DNA of 64,000 nt from Cinnamomum chago. Its lineage: Eukaryota > Streptophyta > Magnoliopsida > Laurales > Lauraceae. The stretch covers positions 43,617,501 through 43,681,500 of the forward strand of contig CP142458.1 in NCBI GenBank assembly GCA_038049695.1, in the 5' to 3' direction. Of the stretch, positions 33,269 through 47,584 are shown in pieces (position 1 is the stretch's first letter; each line of letters opens with the position of its first letter). Position numbers and translations under genes: made by a program. The notes below the pieces were generated by a model. It was given only the letters and a program-made list of their open reading frames with translations. It made no database searches and was not told the origin of the DNA.

Positions 33269-33557
33269 CGGTCAGCTGACGGCTAGCCGTAATTCCCATT
33301 TCGGCTAACCGCGAGCCAACCGAAATCAGCGGTTCCTTTTCCAGTAGCTGACTTTTGCTTCAGGGTCCTGCGGTCAGCCCTGCGGTTAGCTCACGGCTAG
33401 CCGCCAGTTCCCTTGCGGCTAACCGTAAGCCAACCGAAATTATTACGGTTCCTTTTCCAGAGAGCAACATCAGACCTGGGTTTTCAGCGGTCAGCTTACG
33501 GCTAGCCGCCAGTCTCTATTTCGGCTAGCCGCCAGCTGACCGCAAGCTGACCGAAAT
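33269..33557. repeat. Palindrome cluster with GGCTAGCC and CAGCTG cores
   Basis: Three imperfect ~113-bp units; the first two end in GGTTCCTTTTCCAG (about 33347 and 33460). Each contains CGGCTAGCCG-type palindromes together with GGTCAGCTGACC-like and CGGTTAGC/GCTAACCG pairs, which can pair within and between units. It is in the same LTR position as the CTCGAG clusters of D and L1-L3 but with a different core. Copies recur at 39489, 45709, 51929 and 58149. Confidence 0.8.
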
Positions 33558-34466
33558 TGACCAATTCCTAGTTTTGAAGAAGTTTTGCAAGAGTGAAAAC
33601 TAGAACATGTTAAGTGACCTTTAGCTTGATATTGTGTACTCGAAACTCGAGATGTCTTGAACTTCCGGGACACCAACTCTATTCCAAATTCCAACATTTG
33701 GGCTTCGAATACACAAAGATCAATTAAGGGTCCTCACATGTGCTTGATAGGCTTTGTGTTCGTACCTTAGTTTGATATAATGAATATCACCGTGTACTCG
33801 TTTTGAAGTTTAGTACAAGCTAGTTTTGAAAATGTGTTCCAAGAAAAAGGGGATCACTTCCTAAGCGTGTTATGCATATTAATTATGCACGTGCTAGTCG
33901 TGTTCATCGTGTTTCGTTAAGTGATTTCTCCCTTTTTCTTATCTCGACATGTTTAGACCGTGTTTCGCGTGTTTTGTGCATTCATGAATTAAGTAAACAC
34001 CACTGAGCTTAGACTGCCCTTTCAGTCTGATCCACTGCCTGGGGGTCTTTAAACATGTGGACTGTCTGCAGACTAGTCGTGTATTTATTACACATCGTGC
34101 GTGTCCGGTTCCGCGGCCGGAATTCCCGTCTTTGTGGGAAATCGTGTCGTGCTTATATTATGTATATCGTGCTTGTCGTGCGTGCTTGCTCTTTTCATTA
34201 TATAAATGATAGAGAAAGGATGGGCTCTTTGTGGATTGTAACTATTCATGATATATTATGTATTCTTGCTAGTTTGTTTTGGTATCTCAGCTTTGTTCGT
34301 ATTCTTGAAAATGTATCTCAGCTTTGTTCGTATTCTTAAAAATGTATCTCAGCTTTGATAGTATTTCATACCAAAGATTTGCTTACATGTTTTCTCTAAA
34401 TGTTATTGTTCATGTTCATGCCTACATTGATTACCTGCCAAACCGTCGTGTTTGACCCTTGTTTAT

Positions 34467-34568
34467 TGGTGCCCAGGTGCAGGAGACGTTGCCTTTGAGG
34501 AGGAGCGTCAGGAGGAGGCTTGTGAGCCAACTCCCGTGAGAGAGTGGCAGCCCGACGATGTCATTTAG
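34467..34568 (+). CDS. Conserved LTR mini-frame, array LTR1
   Basis: Identical to the copy in LTR0, including the stop and the acceptor-like site. Confidence 0.4.
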   Translation, partial: WCPGAGDVAFEEERQEEACEPTPVREWQPDDVI

Positions 34569-35144
34569 ATGTCGGTCTGGTTCTCGAGTTTCGTCACCTT
34601 TAGTCTTGGGGTTTCTTTTGGTTATTTTGAGATTGTATTGACCTTTATTGGTCTCTTATGGGTTGTACTAAACTTAACTTACTTTCGTGTTAAACTTATA
34701 ACTTGAACTATGTTTGGGAATGCCATGATAACTCTTTTCTTTGATGCTATGTCTTGTTATTAAATGTTATAGCACTTAAAGATTTGATTGTGCTTATCGT
34801 GATGTGTTTTGCTACACGCTTCCGCAATCGTGTACGTGTGAGTCAGATTCCGCGTGTCTTTGGGAATCCTCACCGCGGGAACCTGTGGGAAAATAATGAA
34901 CCATTAAGCAATTAACAACACCGAATGCAATGCAACACTCGTCGCGGGCCCGGGATCCGTTCCGGGGTCGCGACAGGACTGGTATCAGAGCGAGACATGT
35001 TTCAGGCAATTAAAAGAAACTAGAAAGATCTTAGGAACGTGGCGAGGATTCGTGAGTTCGATAGACTCGTTGGTATAGGACCTTAGAAACCCTTGTACCA
35101 TGTTTATTGTGTACTAACACCTCGTTTTACAGTATCATGCCACC

Positions 35145-38100
35145 ATGGATTGTTTTAGTAAGACCATCACATTCAGATTCCAAGGACCACAGGCAGAGTT
35201 GATATTTCAGGGGAACAGGAGGAAATCTCAGGCAGGATTTATTTCAGTGTTGAAGGCAAGCAGATTAGTGCAGAGTGGATGTCAGGCATTTATTGCGTTT
35301 ATCACGGAGGAGAAACAGTCCCAAGGGGTGGAGGATATCCCCATTGTGTGTGAATTTCCGGATGTTTTTCCAGAAGAAATCCCGGGCTTACCACCAATTA
35401 GAGAAGTTGAGTTTACAATTGAACTCCTTCCAGGGACAGCTCCGATCTCGATTGCACCATACAGGATGGCTCCAGCAGAAATGGGTGAGCTAAAGCTTCA
35501 ATTGCAGGATTTGTTGAGCAAAGGTTTTATTAGACCAAGTGTTTCACCGTGGGGAGCACCGGTGTTATTTGTGAAGAAGAAGGATGGAAGCTTGAGAATG
35601 TGCATAGACTACAGGAAGTTGAACCATGTGACAGTGAAGAACAAGTATCCTTTGCCAAGGATAGATGAATTGTTTGATCAATTACAAGGAGCAGCCTATT
35701 TTTCCAAGGTAGACTTGAGGTCAGGGTACCATCAGTTGAGAGTTAGAGACTCAGATGTCCAGAAGACAGCCTTTAGAACAAGATATGGGCACTATGAGTT
35801 CTTAGTGATGCCCTTTGGTTTGACAAATGCACCAGCAGTCTTTATGGCTTTGATGAACAAGGTCTTTGCACCATATTTGGATCACTCTACGGTAGTGTTT
35901 ATTGATGATGTTCTGGTATATTCCAAGAGTAAGAAGGAACATGAGGAACATTTGAGGACAGCGTTGCAGCTCTTGAGGGACAACCAGCTATATGCGAAAC
36001 TCAGTAAGTGTGAATTCTGGTTAGAGCGAGTTGCTTTTCTAGGCCACATCATCTCCAGAGAAGGTTTAGCAGTTGATCCAGCGAAGATAGAGGCAGTTGT
36101 TAGTTGGGTGAGGCCAAGCAGTGTGACAGAAATTAGAAGCTTTTTGGGTTTAGCAGGCTATTACAGAAGATTTGTCCAAGGTTTTTCGTCCATCGCAGCC
36201 CCTTTGACGAAATTGACTAGGAAGAATGTTCCATTTGTGTGGACTGATCAGTGTGAAACCAGTTTCCAAGAGTTGAAGGGAAGGTTAACCACAGCCCCAA
36301 TCCTTACATTACCCTCGAGCAACGACGGATTTATTGTTTATACAGATGCTTCGAATGTGGGACTGGGTTGTGTATTGATGCAGGATGGCAAGGTGATTGC
36401 CTATGGCTCGAGGCAGTTGAAGGACCATGAGAAGAATTATGCGACTCACGACTTGGAGTTGGCAGCAGTTGTTTTCGCATTGAAGATGTGGAGACACTAT
36501 CTCTACGGAGAGAAATTTGAGGTCCATTCAGATCACAGAAGTTTGCAATATTTGTTCTCACAGAAGGATTTGAACATGAGGCAGAGAAGGTGGATGGAGT
36601 ATATCAAAGATTATGACTTCCCAATCAAGTATCATCCAGGCAAAGTGAATGTGGTAGCAGATGCGTTGAGCAGAAAATCAGTAGTCATGGCTAATTTGAG
36701 AGGAATGGGTGTCTTACAGCAGTTCGAAGAGTTGGGTGTAGAGGTACAAACCCTTAGATTGGGTGCGATGTTAGCGAATATGACAGTGTCAGAACCTACC
36801 TTCATCCAGAAGATCAAGGAAAATCAGTTGCGAGACCCAGACTTGGCTAAGATAGTGGAAGTTATTGCAGAACGTCCAGACTTCAAGATGGTGAATGGGA
36901 TATTGTATTTTCGTGACCGGTTATGTGTGCCAAATGTGGATGATTTGAAGGATGAGATAATGAATGAAGCTCACAGCACGAGATATTCTATGCATCCGGG
37001 TAGCACGAAGATGTACCACAATTTGAAGAATCGGTTTTGGTGGAACAACATGAAGAGAGAGATAGCAGCTTTTGTGTCTCGTTGTCTAACTTGTCAGTTG
37101 ATCAAGGCAGAGCATCAGAAGCCTCCAGGTTTGTTACAGCCTTTGGAGATTCCGGAGTGGAAATGGGAGCACATTACCATGGATTTCGTCTCCGGTTTGC
37201 CTAATACTAAGAAGGGAAATAATGCAATTTGGATCATTGTAGATCGTCTGACAAAGTCTGCTCACTTCATTCCGATGAAGACCGGGAATATGATGCATAT
37301 GGCACCACTTGCGAAGTTATTTGTTGATGAGATTGTTAGTAAACATGGTCAACCCGTCTCCATTACTTCAGATAGAGACAGTAGATTTGTTTCAAAGTTT
37401 TGGAAAACTCTTCATGAGTCGATGGGTACCAAGCTCCAGTTCAGCACAGCTTATCATCCTCAGACCGATGGTCAGTCAGAAAGGACGATACAGACTCTCG
37501 AAGACATGTTGCGTGCTTGTGTATTGGATTTCAAGGTTCAGTGGGATGAATGCCTACCGCTTTGTGAATTTGCCTATAACAATAGTTACCACTCTAGCAT
37601 CGGTATGGCACCTTTCGAAGCACTCTATGGTAGAAGATGCAGAACTCCGGTTTGCTGGGAAGAAGTCGGTGAACGTAGTTTCCATGGACCGACGATAGTT
37701 GGAGAGACAAGTGACAAGGTTAAGTTGATTCAGGAAAGGTTGAAGATTGCCCGAAGTAGGCAGAAGAGTTATGCAGACACTCGCAGAAGAGAATTGCAGT
37801 TTCAAGTGGGTGACAAGGTGTTTTTGAAAGTCTCACCAACTAGGGGAACTTTGAGATTTGGACAGAAGGGCAAGTTGTCCAGGAGATTTATTGGTCCATA
37901 TGAGATTTTGAGCAAGATTGGAGATGTTGCTTATAGACTGGCGTTACCGCCGGAATTCTCCGGGGTACACAATGTTTTTCATGTTTCTATGCTCAAGAAG
38001 TATGTCTCTAGTCCTGCACACATTCTACAACATGAGCCTTTAGAGATTCGGGAAGATGCCTCGTATGTGGAAAGACCGATCAAGATCATTGACACCAAAG

Positions 38101-38237
38101 AGCAAGAATTGAGAAAACGGACTATTCATTGGGTCAAGGTACTTTGGGAAAATCACGAACCAGAGGAAGCCACTTGGGAATTGAGAGAGCAAGTGCAGAG
38201 GAAGTATCCACAGCTTTTACCAGAGGTAATTGTTTGA
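35145..38237 (+). CDS. pol: Array unit 2 pol (1030 aa)
   Basis: Open throughout, with all RT, RNaseH and integrase catalytic residues as in unit 1. Distinguishing residues: A99, R295 (shared only with unit 5), R305, V682, Y919, E937, E976. One silent T replaces C near 38174 (CCACTTGGG), seen in this unit only. The upstream leader with PBS (34980), TACTAAC and the out-of-frame gag ATG is unchanged. It is flanked by full LTRs, so it is structurally able to be transcribed and reverse-transcribed if Gag is supplied. Confidence 0.9.
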   Translation: MDCFSKTITFRFQGPQAELIFQGNRRKSQAGFISVLKASRLVQSGCQAFIAFITEEKQSQGVEDIPIVCEFPDVFPEEIPGLPPIREVEFTIELLPGTAPISIAPYRMAPAEMGELKLQLQDLLSKGFIRPSVSPWGAPVLFVKKKDGSLRMCIDYRKLNHVTVKNKYPLPRIDELFDQLQGAAYFSKVDLRSGYHQLRVRDSDVQKTAFRTRYGHYEFLVMPFGLTNAPAVFMALMNKVFAPYLDHSTVVFIDDVLVYSKSKKEHEEHLRTALQLLRDNQLYAKLSKCEFWLERVAFLGHIISREGLAVDPAKIEAVVSWVRPSSVTEIRSFLGLAGYYRRFVQGFSSIAAPLTKLTRKNVPFVWTDQCETSFQELKGRLTTAPILTLPSSNDGFIVYTDASNVGLGCVLMQDGKVIAYGSRQLKDHEKNYATHDLELAAVVFALKMWRHYLYGEKFEVHSDHRSLQYLFSQKDLNMRQRRWMEYIKDYDFPIKYHPGKVNVVADALSRKSVVMANLRGMGVLQQFEELGVEVQTLRLGAMLANMTVSEPTFIQKIKENQLRDPDLAKIVEVIAERPDFKMVNGILYFRDRLCVPNVDDLKDEIMNEAHSTRYSMHPGSTKMYHNLKNRFWWNNMKREIAAFVSRCLTCQLIKAEHQKPPGLLQPLEIPEWKWEHITMDFVSGLPNTKKGNNAIWIIVDRLTKSAHFIPMKTGNMMHMAPLAKLFVDEIVSKHGQPVSITSDRDSRFVSKFWKTLHESMGTKLQFSTAYHPQTDGQSERTIQTLEDMLRACVLDFKVQWDECLPLCEFAYNNSYHSSIGMAPFEALYGRRCRTPVCWEEVGERSFHGPTIVGETSDKVKLIQERLKIARSRQKSYADTRRRELQFQVGDKVFLKVSPTRGTLRFGQKGKLSRRFIGPYEILSKIGDVAYRLALPPEFSGVHNVFHVSMLKKYVSSPAHILQHEPLEIREDASYVERPIKIIDTKEQELRKRTIHWVKVLWENHEPEEATWELREQVQRKYPQLLPEVIV

Positions 38238-38274
38238 TTTATTTGGTGGACCAAATATCCTAAGGGGTGGAGGA

Positions 38275-41195
38275 TGTTAGACCCCGACCCAGACCAATTC
38301 GATTAGTGTGCGATTAGTGTGTGTTTAGTCCTAAGTGAGTTTAGTGGTTGTTGGGATAGAAATGATTAGTTTAGTCTTGGACATAGCTTTGGGAAATTTG
38401 AGAACGTTTAGTATAAATTAGACACACTCAGGAAGGCCTGAGTACACGTGTAAGCTTGGGAAGATCGTGTCGTTTTCCGTGTGAGTGTGATTTTGATTTC
38501 ATTTAAATGATCTTTTTATGTGTTACAACTTTCGTTTTAAGGCCATTCATGTTTGAAGCCCAAAAGTACATGTTTCGGCCCAAAGAGGGTAAAATTGTCT
38601 TTCTTGCATAAATCTGGACACAATTTTCGAGATCTCATAAACATGTCAAAAATATACTTTTTGGAAACTAGATATTTCGACGATCGTTTTATCCTTCTTC
38701 GTCGAACTCATCCGAGGCCCACAAGATCATGTTTTAGCCATTTCAAGTTCAGGTCACATGGGGCCCATGAGTCATCACTTAATCCCCCTTTCCCTCTTCT
38801 TCCACTCACTTTACCAAATCTCTGCAATTTCTAAATCTAGGGCAAGGAAAACCTCTTTTCTTCTCCATCTTCCCCATCTTGTTTGATCTAGCTAGGGAGC
38901 TTCAAAGAAGATTCTAAGACCACCATTTTCTTCATCCCCTTGCAAGCTCTCCATTGATGCAAGTTTCTTGAGTTTCTAAGTTGGGCAAGAACTTCATTTC
39001 CTCTCTTCTCTCTTGTTTGACCTTCTCTAGGTAAGAGCTTCCACTCATGTCTTTCATAGAGTTATTTTGGTTCCTCAAGATTATGTTTTTCATGTTTGCA
39101 AACCCTTTTGTTAAAATGGGTTCTTTGGTTCCATTTTTGAGTGAGTTTGTGTGTTTTCTCTTGGGTTTTCTTGTAGTGTTGGCTTAGCTTTTGAGTGAAG
39201 TGCTTGGAGAGGATTATTAGCATTTGGGCAAGGCAAGTAATCTCTATAGGACCATTGTGCATGTATATTTTAAGCTACATTGTTGTTTTCGGAAATTTTG
39301 CATATGAAAATGTTTATAAGCTTCATGATCATGTTTTCCTTGGATTGGATGTTTGGGATTGTGAGAAATGTGTATTTTATCCCTTGGAGAGCATGGAGGC
39401 TCAGGGAGTGCAGGTGGAATGAAAAACAAGAAGAAGAGAAGAAGGAAATGTGGAAAATCTGCACTGAACTGTACTTCCCGTGCAGTTTCGGTCAGCTGAC
39501 GGCTAGCCGTAATTCCCATTTCGGCTAACCGCGAGCCAACCGAAATCAGCGGTTCCTTTTCCAGTAGCTGACTTTTGCTTCAGGGTCCTGCGGTCAGCCC
39601 TGCGGTTAGCTCACGGCTAGCCGCCAGTTCCCTTGCGGCTAACCGTAAGCCAACCGAAATTATTACGGTTCCTTTTCCAGAGAGCAACATCAGACCTGGG
39701 TTTTCAGCGGTCAGCTTACGGCTAGCCGCCAGTCTCTATTTCGGCTAGCCGCCAGCTGACCGCAAGCTGACCGAAATTGACCAATTCCTAGTTTTGAAGA
39801 AGTTTTGCAAGAGTGAAAACTAGAACATGTTAAGTGACCTTTAGCTTGATATTGTGTACTCGAAACTCGAGATGTCTTGAACTTTCGGGACACCAACTCT
39901 ATTCCAAATTCCAACATTTGGGCTTCGAATACACAAAGATCAATTAAGGGTCCTCACATGTGCTTGATAGGCTTTGTGTTCGTACCTTAGTTTGATATAA
40001 TGAATATCACCGTGTACTCGTTTTGAAGTTTAGTACAATCTAGTTTTGAAAATGTGTTCCAAGAAAAAGGGGATCACTTCCTAAGCGTGTTATGCATATT
40101 AATTATGCACGTGCTAGTCGTGTTCATCGTGTTTCGTTAAGTGATTTCTCCCTTTTTCTTATATCGACATGTTTAGACCGTGTTTCGCGTGTTTTGTGCA
40201 TTCATGAATTAAGTAAACACCACTGAGCTTAGACTGCCCTTTCAGTCTGATCCACTGCCTGGGGGTCTTTAAACATGTGGACTGTCTGCAGACTAGTCGT
40301 GTATTTATTACACATCGTGCGTGTCCGGTTCCGCGGCCGGAATTCCCGTCTTTGTGGGAAATCGTGTCGTGCTTATATTATGTATATCGTGCTTGTCGTG
40401 CGTGCTTGCTCTTTTCATTATATAAATGATAGAGAAAGGATGGGCTCTTTGTGGATTGTAACTATTCATGATATATTATGTATTCTTGCTAGTTTGTTTT
40501 GGTATCTCAGCTTTGTTCGTATTCTTGAAAATGTATCTCAGCTTTGTTCGTATTCTTAAAAATGTATCTCAGCTTTGATAGTATTTCATACCAAAGATTT
40601 GGTTACATGTTTTCTCTAAATGTTATTGTTCATGTTCATGCCTACATTGATTACCTGCCAAACCGTCGTGTTTGACCCTTGTTTATTGGTGCCCAGGTGC
40701 AGGAGACGTTGCCTTTGAGGAGGAGCGTCAGGAGGAGGCTTGTGAGCCAACTCCCGTGAGAGAGTGGCAGCCCGACGATGTCATTTAGATGTCGGTCTGG
40801 TTCTCGAGTTTCGTCACCTTTAGTCTTGGGGTTTCTTTTGGTTATTTTGAGATTGTATTGACCTTTATTGGTCTCTTATGGGTTGTACTAAACTTAACTT
40901 ACTTTCGTGTTAAACTTATAACTTGAACTATGTTTGGGAATGCCATGATAACTCTTTTCTTTGATGCTATGTCTTGTTATTAAATGTTATAGCACTTAAA
41001 GATTTGATTGTGCTTATCGTGATGTGTTTTGCTACACGCTTCCGCAATCGTGTACGTGTGAGTCAGATTCCGCGTGTCTTTGGGAATCCTCACCGGGGGA
41101 ACCTGTGGGAAAATAATGAACCATTAAGCAATTAACAACACCGAATGCAATGCAACACTCGTCGCGGGCCCGGGATCCGTTCCGGGGTCGCGACA
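38275..41195 (+). mobile_element. Array LTR2
   Basis: Complete, 2921 bp. Variants: G39593, ACTTTCGGG near 39883, A40163, G40602, and CACCGGGGG near 41095 where most copies have CACCGCGGG. A T replaces G in ACAATCTAG near 40039, seen only here. Confidence 0.95.
40687..40788 (+). CDS. Conserved LTR mini-frame, array LTR2
   Basis: No change from LTR0 and LTR1 copies. Confidence 0.4.
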   Translation, partial: WCPGAGDVAFEEERQEEACEPTPVREWQPDDVI

Positions 41196-41364
41196 GGACT
41201 GGTATCAGAGCGAGACATGTTTCAGGCAATTAAAAGAAACTAGAAAGATCTTAGGAACGTGGCGAGGATTCGTGAGTTCGATAGACTCGTTGGTATAGGA
41301 CCTTAGAAACCCTTGTACCATGTTTATTGTGTACTAACACCTCGTTTTACAGTATCATGCCACC

Positions 41365-44300
41365 ATGGATTGTTTTAGTAAGACCATCACATTCAGATTC
41401 CAAGGACCACAGGCAGAGTTGATATTTCAGGGGAACAGGAGGAAATCTCAGGCAGGATTTATTTCAGTGTTGAAGGCAAGCAGATTAGTGCAGAGTGGAT
41501 GTCAGGCATTTATTGCGTTTATCACGGAGGAGAAACAGTCCCAAGGGGTGGAGGATATCCCCATTGTGTGTGAATTTCCGGATGTTTTTCCAGAAGAAAT
41601 CCCGGGCTTACCACCAATTAGAGAAGTTGAGTTTACAATTGAACTCCTTCCAGGGACAGCTCCGATCTCGATTGCACCATACAGGATGGCTCCAGCAGAA
41701 ATGGGTGAGCTAAAGCTTCAATTGCAGGATTTGTTGAGCAAAGGTTTTATTAGACCAAGTGTTTCACCGTGGGGAGCACCGGTGTTATTTGTGAAGAAGA
41801 AGGATGGAAGCTTGAGAATGTGCATAGACTACAGGAAGTTGAACCATGTGACAGTGAAGAACAAGTATCCTTTGCCAAGGATAGATGAATTGTTTGATCA
41901 ATTACAAGGAGCAGCCTATTTTTCCAAGGTAGACTTGAGGTCAGGGTACCATCAGTTGAGAGTTAGAGACTCAGATGTCCAGAAGACAGCCTTTAGAACA
42001 AGATATGGGCACTATGAGTTCTTAGTGATGCCCTTTGGTTTGACAAATGCACCAGCAGTCTTTATGGCTTTGATGAACAAGGTCTTTGCACCATATTTGG
42101 ATCACTCTACGGTAGTGTTTATTGATGATGTTCTGGTATATTCCAAGAGTAAGAAGGAACATGAGGAACATTTGAGGACAGCGTTGCAGCTCTTGAGGGA
42201 CAACCAGCTATATGCGAAACTCAGTAAGTGTGAATTCTGGTTAGAGCAAGTTGCTTTTCTAGGCCACATCATCTCCAGAGAAGGTTTAGCAGTTGATCCA
42301 GCGAAGATAGAGGCAGTTGTTAGTTGGGTGAGGCCAAGCAGTGTGACAGAAATTAGAAGCTTTTTGGGTTTAGCAGGCTATTACAGAAGATTTGTCCAAG
42401 GTTTTTCGTCCATCGCAGCCCCTTTGACGAAATTGACTAGGAAGAATGTTCCATTTGTGTGGACTGATCAGTGTGAAACCAGTTTCCAAGAGTTGAAGGG
42501 AAGGTTAACCACAGCCCCAATCCTTACATTACCCTCGAGCAACGACGGATTTATTGTTTATACAGATGCTTCGAATGTGGGACTGGGTTGTGTATTGATG
42601 CAGGATGGCAAGGTGATTGCCTATGGCTCGAGGCAGTTGAAGGACCATGAGAAGAATTATGCGACTCACGACTTGGAGTTGGCAGCAGTTGTTTTCGCAT
42701 TGAAGATGTGGAGACACTATCTCTACGGAGAGAAATTTGAGGTCCATTCAGATCACAGAAGTTTGCAATATTTGTTCTCACAGAAGGATTTGAACATGAG
42801 GCAGAGAAGGTGGATGGAGTATATCAAAGATTATGACTTCCCAATCAAGTATCATCCAGGCAAAGTGAATGTGGTAGCAGATGCGTTGAGCAGAAAATCA
42901 GTAGTCATGGCTAATTTGAGAGGAATGGGTGTCTTACAGCAGTTCGAAGAGTTGGGTGTAGAGGTACAAACCCTTAGATTGGGTGCGATGTTAGCGAATA
43001 TGACAGTGTCAGAACCTACCTTCATCCAGAAGATCAAGGAAAATCAGTTGCGAGACCCAGACTTGGCTAAGATAGTGGAAGTTATTGCAGAACGTCCAGA
43101 CTTCAAGATGGTGAATGGGATATTGTATTTTCGTGACCGGTTATGTGTGCCAAATGTGGATGATTTGAAGGATGAGATAATGAATGAAGCTCACAGCACG
43201 AGATATTCTATGCATCCGGGTAGCACGAAGATGTACCACAATTTGAAGAATCGGTTTTGGTGGAACAACATGAAGAGAGAGATAGCAGCTTTTGTGTCTC
43301 GTTGTCTAACTTGTCAGTTGATCAAGGCAGAGCATCAGAAGCCTCCAGGTTTGTTACAGCCTTTGGAGATTCCGGAGTGGAAATGGGAGCACATTACCAT
43401 GGATTTCATCTCCGGTTTGCCTAATACTAAGAAGGGAAATAATGCAATTTGGATCATTGTAGATCGTCTGACAAAGTCTGCTCACTTCATTCCGATGAAG
43501 ACCGGGAATATGATGCATATGGCACCACTTGCGAAGTTATTTGTTGATGAGATTGTTAGTAAACATGGTCAACCCGTCTCCATTACTTCAGATAGAGACA
43601 GTAGATTTGTTTCAAAGTTTTGGAAAACTCTTCATGAGTCGATGGGTACCAAGCTCCAGTTCAGCACAGCTTATCATCCTCAGACCGATGGTCAGTCAGA
43701 AAGGACGATACAGACTCTCGAAGACATGTTGCGTGCTTGTGTATTGGATTTCAAGGTTCAGTGGGATGAATGCCTACCGCTTTGTGAATTTGCCTATAAC
43801 AATAGTTACCACTCTAGCATCGGTATGGCACCTTTCGAAGCACTCTATGGTAGAAGATGCAGAACTCCGGTTTGCTGGGAAGAAGTCGGTGAACGTAGTT
43901 TCCATGGACCGACGATAGTTGGAGAGACAAGTGACAAGGTTAAGTTGATTCAGGAAAGGTTGAAGATTGCCCGAAGTAGGCAGAAGAGTTATGCAGACAC
44001 TCGCAGAAGAGAATTGCAGTTTCAAGTGGGTGACAAGGTGTTTTTGAAAGTCTCACCAACTAGGGGAACTTTGAGATTTGGACAGAAGGGCAAGTTGTCC
44101 AGGAGATTTATTGGTCCATATGAGATTTTGAGCAAGATTGGAGATGTTGCTTATAGACTGGCGTTACCGCCGGAATTCTCCGGGGTACACAATGTTTTTC
44201 ATGTTTCTATGCTCAAGAAGTATGTCTCTAGTCCTGCACACATTCTACAACATGAGCCTTTAGAGATTCGGGAAGATGCCTCGTATGTGGAAAGACCGAT

Positions 44301-44457
44301 CAAGATCATTGACACCAAAGAGCAAGAATTGAGAAAACGGACTATTCATTGGGTCAAGGTACTTTGGGAAAATCACGAACCAGAGGAAGCCACCTGGGAA
44401 TTGAGAGAGCAAGTGCAGAGGAAGTATCCACAGCTTTTACCAGAGGTAATTGTTTGA
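41365..44457 (+). CDS. pol: Array unit 3 pol (1030 aa)
   Basis: Open. Q295, R305, I682 (shared with units 4 and 5), Y919, E937, E976. I see no protein difference from unit 4. Catalytic and zinc-binding residues are intact, as is the PBS at 41200. Confidence 0.9.
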   Translation: MDCFSKTITFRFQGPQAELIFQGNRRKSQAGFISVLKASRLVQSGCQAFIAFITEEKQSQGVEDIPIVCEFPDVFPEEIPGLPPIREVEFTIELLPGTAPISIAPYRMAPAEMGELKLQLQDLLSKGFIRPSVSPWGAPVLFVKKKDGSLRMCIDYRKLNHVTVKNKYPLPRIDELFDQLQGAAYFSKVDLRSGYHQLRVRDSDVQKTAFRTRYGHYEFLVMPFGLTNAPAVFMALMNKVFAPYLDHSTVVFIDDVLVYSKSKKEHEEHLRTALQLLRDNQLYAKLSKCEFWLEQVAFLGHIISREGLAVDPAKIEAVVSWVRPSSVTEIRSFLGLAGYYRRFVQGFSSIAAPLTKLTRKNVPFVWTDQCETSFQELKGRLTTAPILTLPSSNDGFIVYTDASNVGLGCVLMQDGKVIAYGSRQLKDHEKNYATHDLELAAVVFALKMWRHYLYGEKFEVHSDHRSLQYLFSQKDLNMRQRRWMEYIKDYDFPIKYHPGKVNVVADALSRKSVVMANLRGMGVLQQFEELGVEVQTLRLGAMLANMTVSEPTFIQKIKENQLRDPDLAKIVEVIAERPDFKMVNGILYFRDRLCVPNVDDLKDEIMNEAHSTRYSMHPGSTKMYHNLKNRFWWNNMKREIAAFVSRCLTCQLIKAEHQKPPGLLQPLEIPEWKWEHITMDFISGLPNTKKGNNAIWIIVDRLTKSAHFIPMKTGNMMHMAPLAKLFVDEIVSKHGQPVSITSDRDSRFVSKFWKTLHESMGTKLQFSTAYHPQTDGQSERTIQTLEDMLRACVLDFKVQWDECLPLCEFAYNNSYHSSIGMAPFEALYGRRCRTPVCWEEVGERSFHGPTIVGETSDKVKLIQERLKIARSRQKSYADTRRRELQFQVGDKVFLKVSPTRGTLRFGQKGKLSRRFIGPYEILSKIGDVAYRLALPPEFSGVHNVFHVSMLKKYVSSPAHILQHEPLEIREDASYVERPIKIIDTKEQELRKRTIHWVKVLWENHEPEEATWELREQVQRKYPQLLPEVIV

Positions 44458-44494
44458 TTTATTTGGTGGACCAAATATCCTAAGGGGTGGAGGA

Positions 44495-47415
44495 TGTTAG
44501 ACCCCGACCCAGACCAATTCGATTAGTGTGCGATTAGTGTGTGTTTAGTCCTAAGTGAGTTTAGTGGTTGTTGGGATAGAAATGATTAGTTTAGTCTTGG
44601 ACATAGCTTTGGGAAATTTGAGAACGTTTAGTATAAATTAGACACACTCAGGAAGGCCTGAGTACACGTGTAAGCTTGGGAAGATCGTGTCGTTTTCCGT
44701 GTGAGTGTGATTTTGATTTCATTTAAATGATCTTTTTATGTGTTACAACTTTCGTTTTAAGGCCATTCATGTTTGAAGCCCAAAAGTACATGTTTCGGCC
44801 CAAAGAGGGTAAAATTGTCTTTCTTGCATAAATCTGGACACAATTTTCGAGATCTCATAAACATGTCAAAAATATACTTTTTGGAAACTAGATATTTCGA
44901 CGATCGTTTTATCCTTCTTCGTCGAACTCATCCGAGGCCCACAAGATCATGTTTTAGCCATTTCAAGTTCAGGTCACATGGGGCCCATGAGTCATCACTT
45001 AATCCCCCTTTCCCTCTTCTTCCACTCACTTTACCAAATCTCTGCAATTTCTAAATCTAGGGCAAGGAAAACCTCTTTTCTTCTCCATCTTCCCCATCTT
45101 GTTTGATCTAGCTAGGGAGCTTCAAAGAAGATTCTAAGACCACCATTTTCTTCATCCCCTTGCAAGCTCTCCATTGATGCAAGTTTCTTGAGTTTCTAAG
45201 TTGGGCAAGAACTTCATTTCCTCTCTTCTCTCTTGTTTGACCTTCTCTAGGTAAGAGCTTCCACTCATGTCTTTCATAGAGTTATTTTGGTTCCTCAAGA
45301 TTATGTTTTTCATGTTTGCAAACCCTTTTGTTAAAATGGGTTCTTTGGTTCCATTTTTGAGTGAGTTTGTGTGTTTTCTCTTGGGTTTTCTTGTAGTGTT
45401 GGCTTAGCTTTTGAGTGAAGTGCTTGGAGAGGATTATTAGCATTTGGGCAAGGCAAGTAATCTCTATAGGACCATTGTGCATGTATATTTTAAGCTACAT
45501 TGTTGTTTTCGGAAATTTTGCATATGAAAATGTTTATAAGCTTCATGATCATGTTTTCCTTGGATTGGATGTTTGGGATTGTGAGAAATGTGTATTTTAT
45601 CCCTTGGAGAGCATGGAGGCTCAGGGAGTGCAGGTGGAATGAAAAACAAGAAGAAGAGAAGAAGGAAATGTGGAAAATCTGCACTGAACTGTACTTCCCG
45701 TGCAGTTTCGGTCAGCTGACGGCTAGCCGTAATTCCCATTTCGGCTAACCGCGAGCCAACCGAAATCAGCGGTTCCTTTTCCAGTAGCTGACTTTTGCTT
45801 CAGGGTCCTGCGCTCAGCCCTGCGGTTAGCTCACGGCTAGCCGCCAGTTCCCTTGCGGCTAACCGTAAGCCAACCGAAATTATTACGGTTCCTTTTCCAG
45901 AGAGCAACATCAGACCTGGGTTTTCAGCGGTCAGCTTACGGCTAGCCGCCAGTCTCTATTTCGGCTAGCCGCCAGCTGACCGCAAGCTGACCGAAATTGA
46001 CCAATTCCTAGTTTTGAAGAAGTTTTGCAAGAGTGAAAACTAGAACATGTTAAGTGACCTTTAGCTTGATATTGTGTACTCGAAACTCGAGATGTCTTGA
46101 ACTTCCGGGACACCAACTCTATTCCAAATTCCAACATTTGGGCTTCGAATACACAAAGATCAATTAAGGGTCCTCACATGTGCTTGATAGGCTTTGTGTT
46201 CGTACCTTAGTTTGATATAATGAATATCACCGTGTACTCGTTTTGAAGTTTAGTACAAGCTAGTTTTGAAAATGTGTTCCAAGAAAAAGGGGATCACTTC
46301 CTAAGCGTGTTATGCATATTAATTATGCACGTGCTAGTCGTGTTCATCGTGTTTCGTTAAGTGATTTCTCCCTTTTTCTTATATCGACATGTTTAGACCG
46401 TGTTTCGCGTGTTTTGTGCATTCATGAATTAAGTAAACACCACTGAGCTTAGACTGCCCTTTCAGTCTGATCCACTGCCTGGGGGTCTTTAAACATGTGG
46501 ACTGTCTGCAGACTAGTCGTGTATTTATTACACATCGTGCGTGTCCGGTTCCGCGGCCGGAATTCCCGTCTTTGTGGGAAATCGTGTCGTGCTTATATTA
46601 TGTATATCGTGCTTGTCGTGCGTGCTTGCTCTTTTCATTATATAAATGATAGAGAAAGGATGGGCTCTTTGTGGATTGTAACTATTCATGATATATTATG
46701 TATTCTTGCTAGTTTGTTTTGGTATCTCAGCTTTGTTCGTATTCTTGAAAATGTATCTCAGCTTTGTTCGTATTCTTAAAAATGTATCTCAGCTTTGATA
46801 GTATTTCATACCAAAGATTTGCTTACATGTTTTCTCTAAATGTTATTGTTCATGTTCATGCCTACATTGATTACCTGCCAAACCGTCGTGTTTGACCCTT
46901 GTTTATTGGTGCCCAGGTGCAGGAGACGTTGCCTTTGAGGAGGAGCGTCAGGAGGAGGCTTGTGAGCCAACTCCCGTGAGAGAGTGGCAGCCCGACGATG
47001 TCATTTAGATGTCGGTCTGGTTCTCGAGTTTCGTCACCTTTAGTCTTGGGGTTTCTTTTGGTTATTTTGAGATTGTATTGACCTTTATTGGTCTCTTATG
47101 GGTTGTACTAAACTTAACTTACTTTCGTGTTAAACTTATAACTTGAACTATGTTTGGGAATGCCATGATAACTCTTTTCTTTGATGCTATGTCTTGTTAT
47201 TAAATGTTATAGCACTTAAAGATTTGATTGTGCTTATCGTGATGTGTTTTGCTACACGCTTCCGCAATCGTGTACGTGTGAGTCAGATTCCGCGTGTCTT
47301 TGGGAATCCTCACCGGGGGAACCTGTGGGAAAATAATGAACCATTAAGCAATTAACAACACCGAATGCAATGCAACACTCGTCGCGGGCCCGGGATCCGT
47401 TCCGGGGTCGCGACA
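44495..47415 (+). mobile_element. Array LTR3
   Basis: Complete, 2921 bp. Variants: C45813 (CGCTCAGCC), ACTTCCGGG near 46103, A46383, C46822, CACCGGGGG near 47315. The combination shares single variants with LTR2, LTR4 and LTR1 in turn. Confidence 0.95.
46907..47008 (+). CDS. Conserved LTR mini-frame, array LTR3
   Basis: Unchanged, as are the flanking acceptor-like site and stop. Confidence 0.4.
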   Translation, partial: WCPGAGDVAFEEERQEEACEPTPVREWQPDDVI

Positions 47416-47584
47416 GGACTGGTATCAGAGCGAGACATGTTTCAGGCAATTAAAAGAAACTAGAAAGATCTTAGGAACGTGGCGAGGATTCGTGAGTTCG
47501 ATAGACTCGTTGGTATAGGACCTTAGAAACCCTTGTACCATGTTTATTGTGTACTAACACCTCGTTTTACAGTATCATGCCACC

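Larger units (their letters stand above)
32055..34975 (+). mobile_element. Array LTR1 (complete, 2921 bp)
   Basis: TGTTAGACCCCG...GGTCGCGACA. It serves as 3' LTR of unit 1 and 5' LTR of unit 2. In order it holds: no obvious TATA box where D has one (about 32610), the donor CTAG|GTAAGAGC (cut after 32810), the palindrome cluster, a segment matching LTR D, the 31-bp repeat, the mini-frame and the terminal hairpin. Variant bases: G33373, C33943, C34382. Confidence 0.95.

Noticed and set aside
33024-33308. Frames of 64-91 codons on both strands in the middle of the array LTR (for example 33024-33299 and 33060-33308)
   Set aside because: They recur only because the LTR recurs, overlap each other on opposite strands, and have no counterpart in other LTR families.
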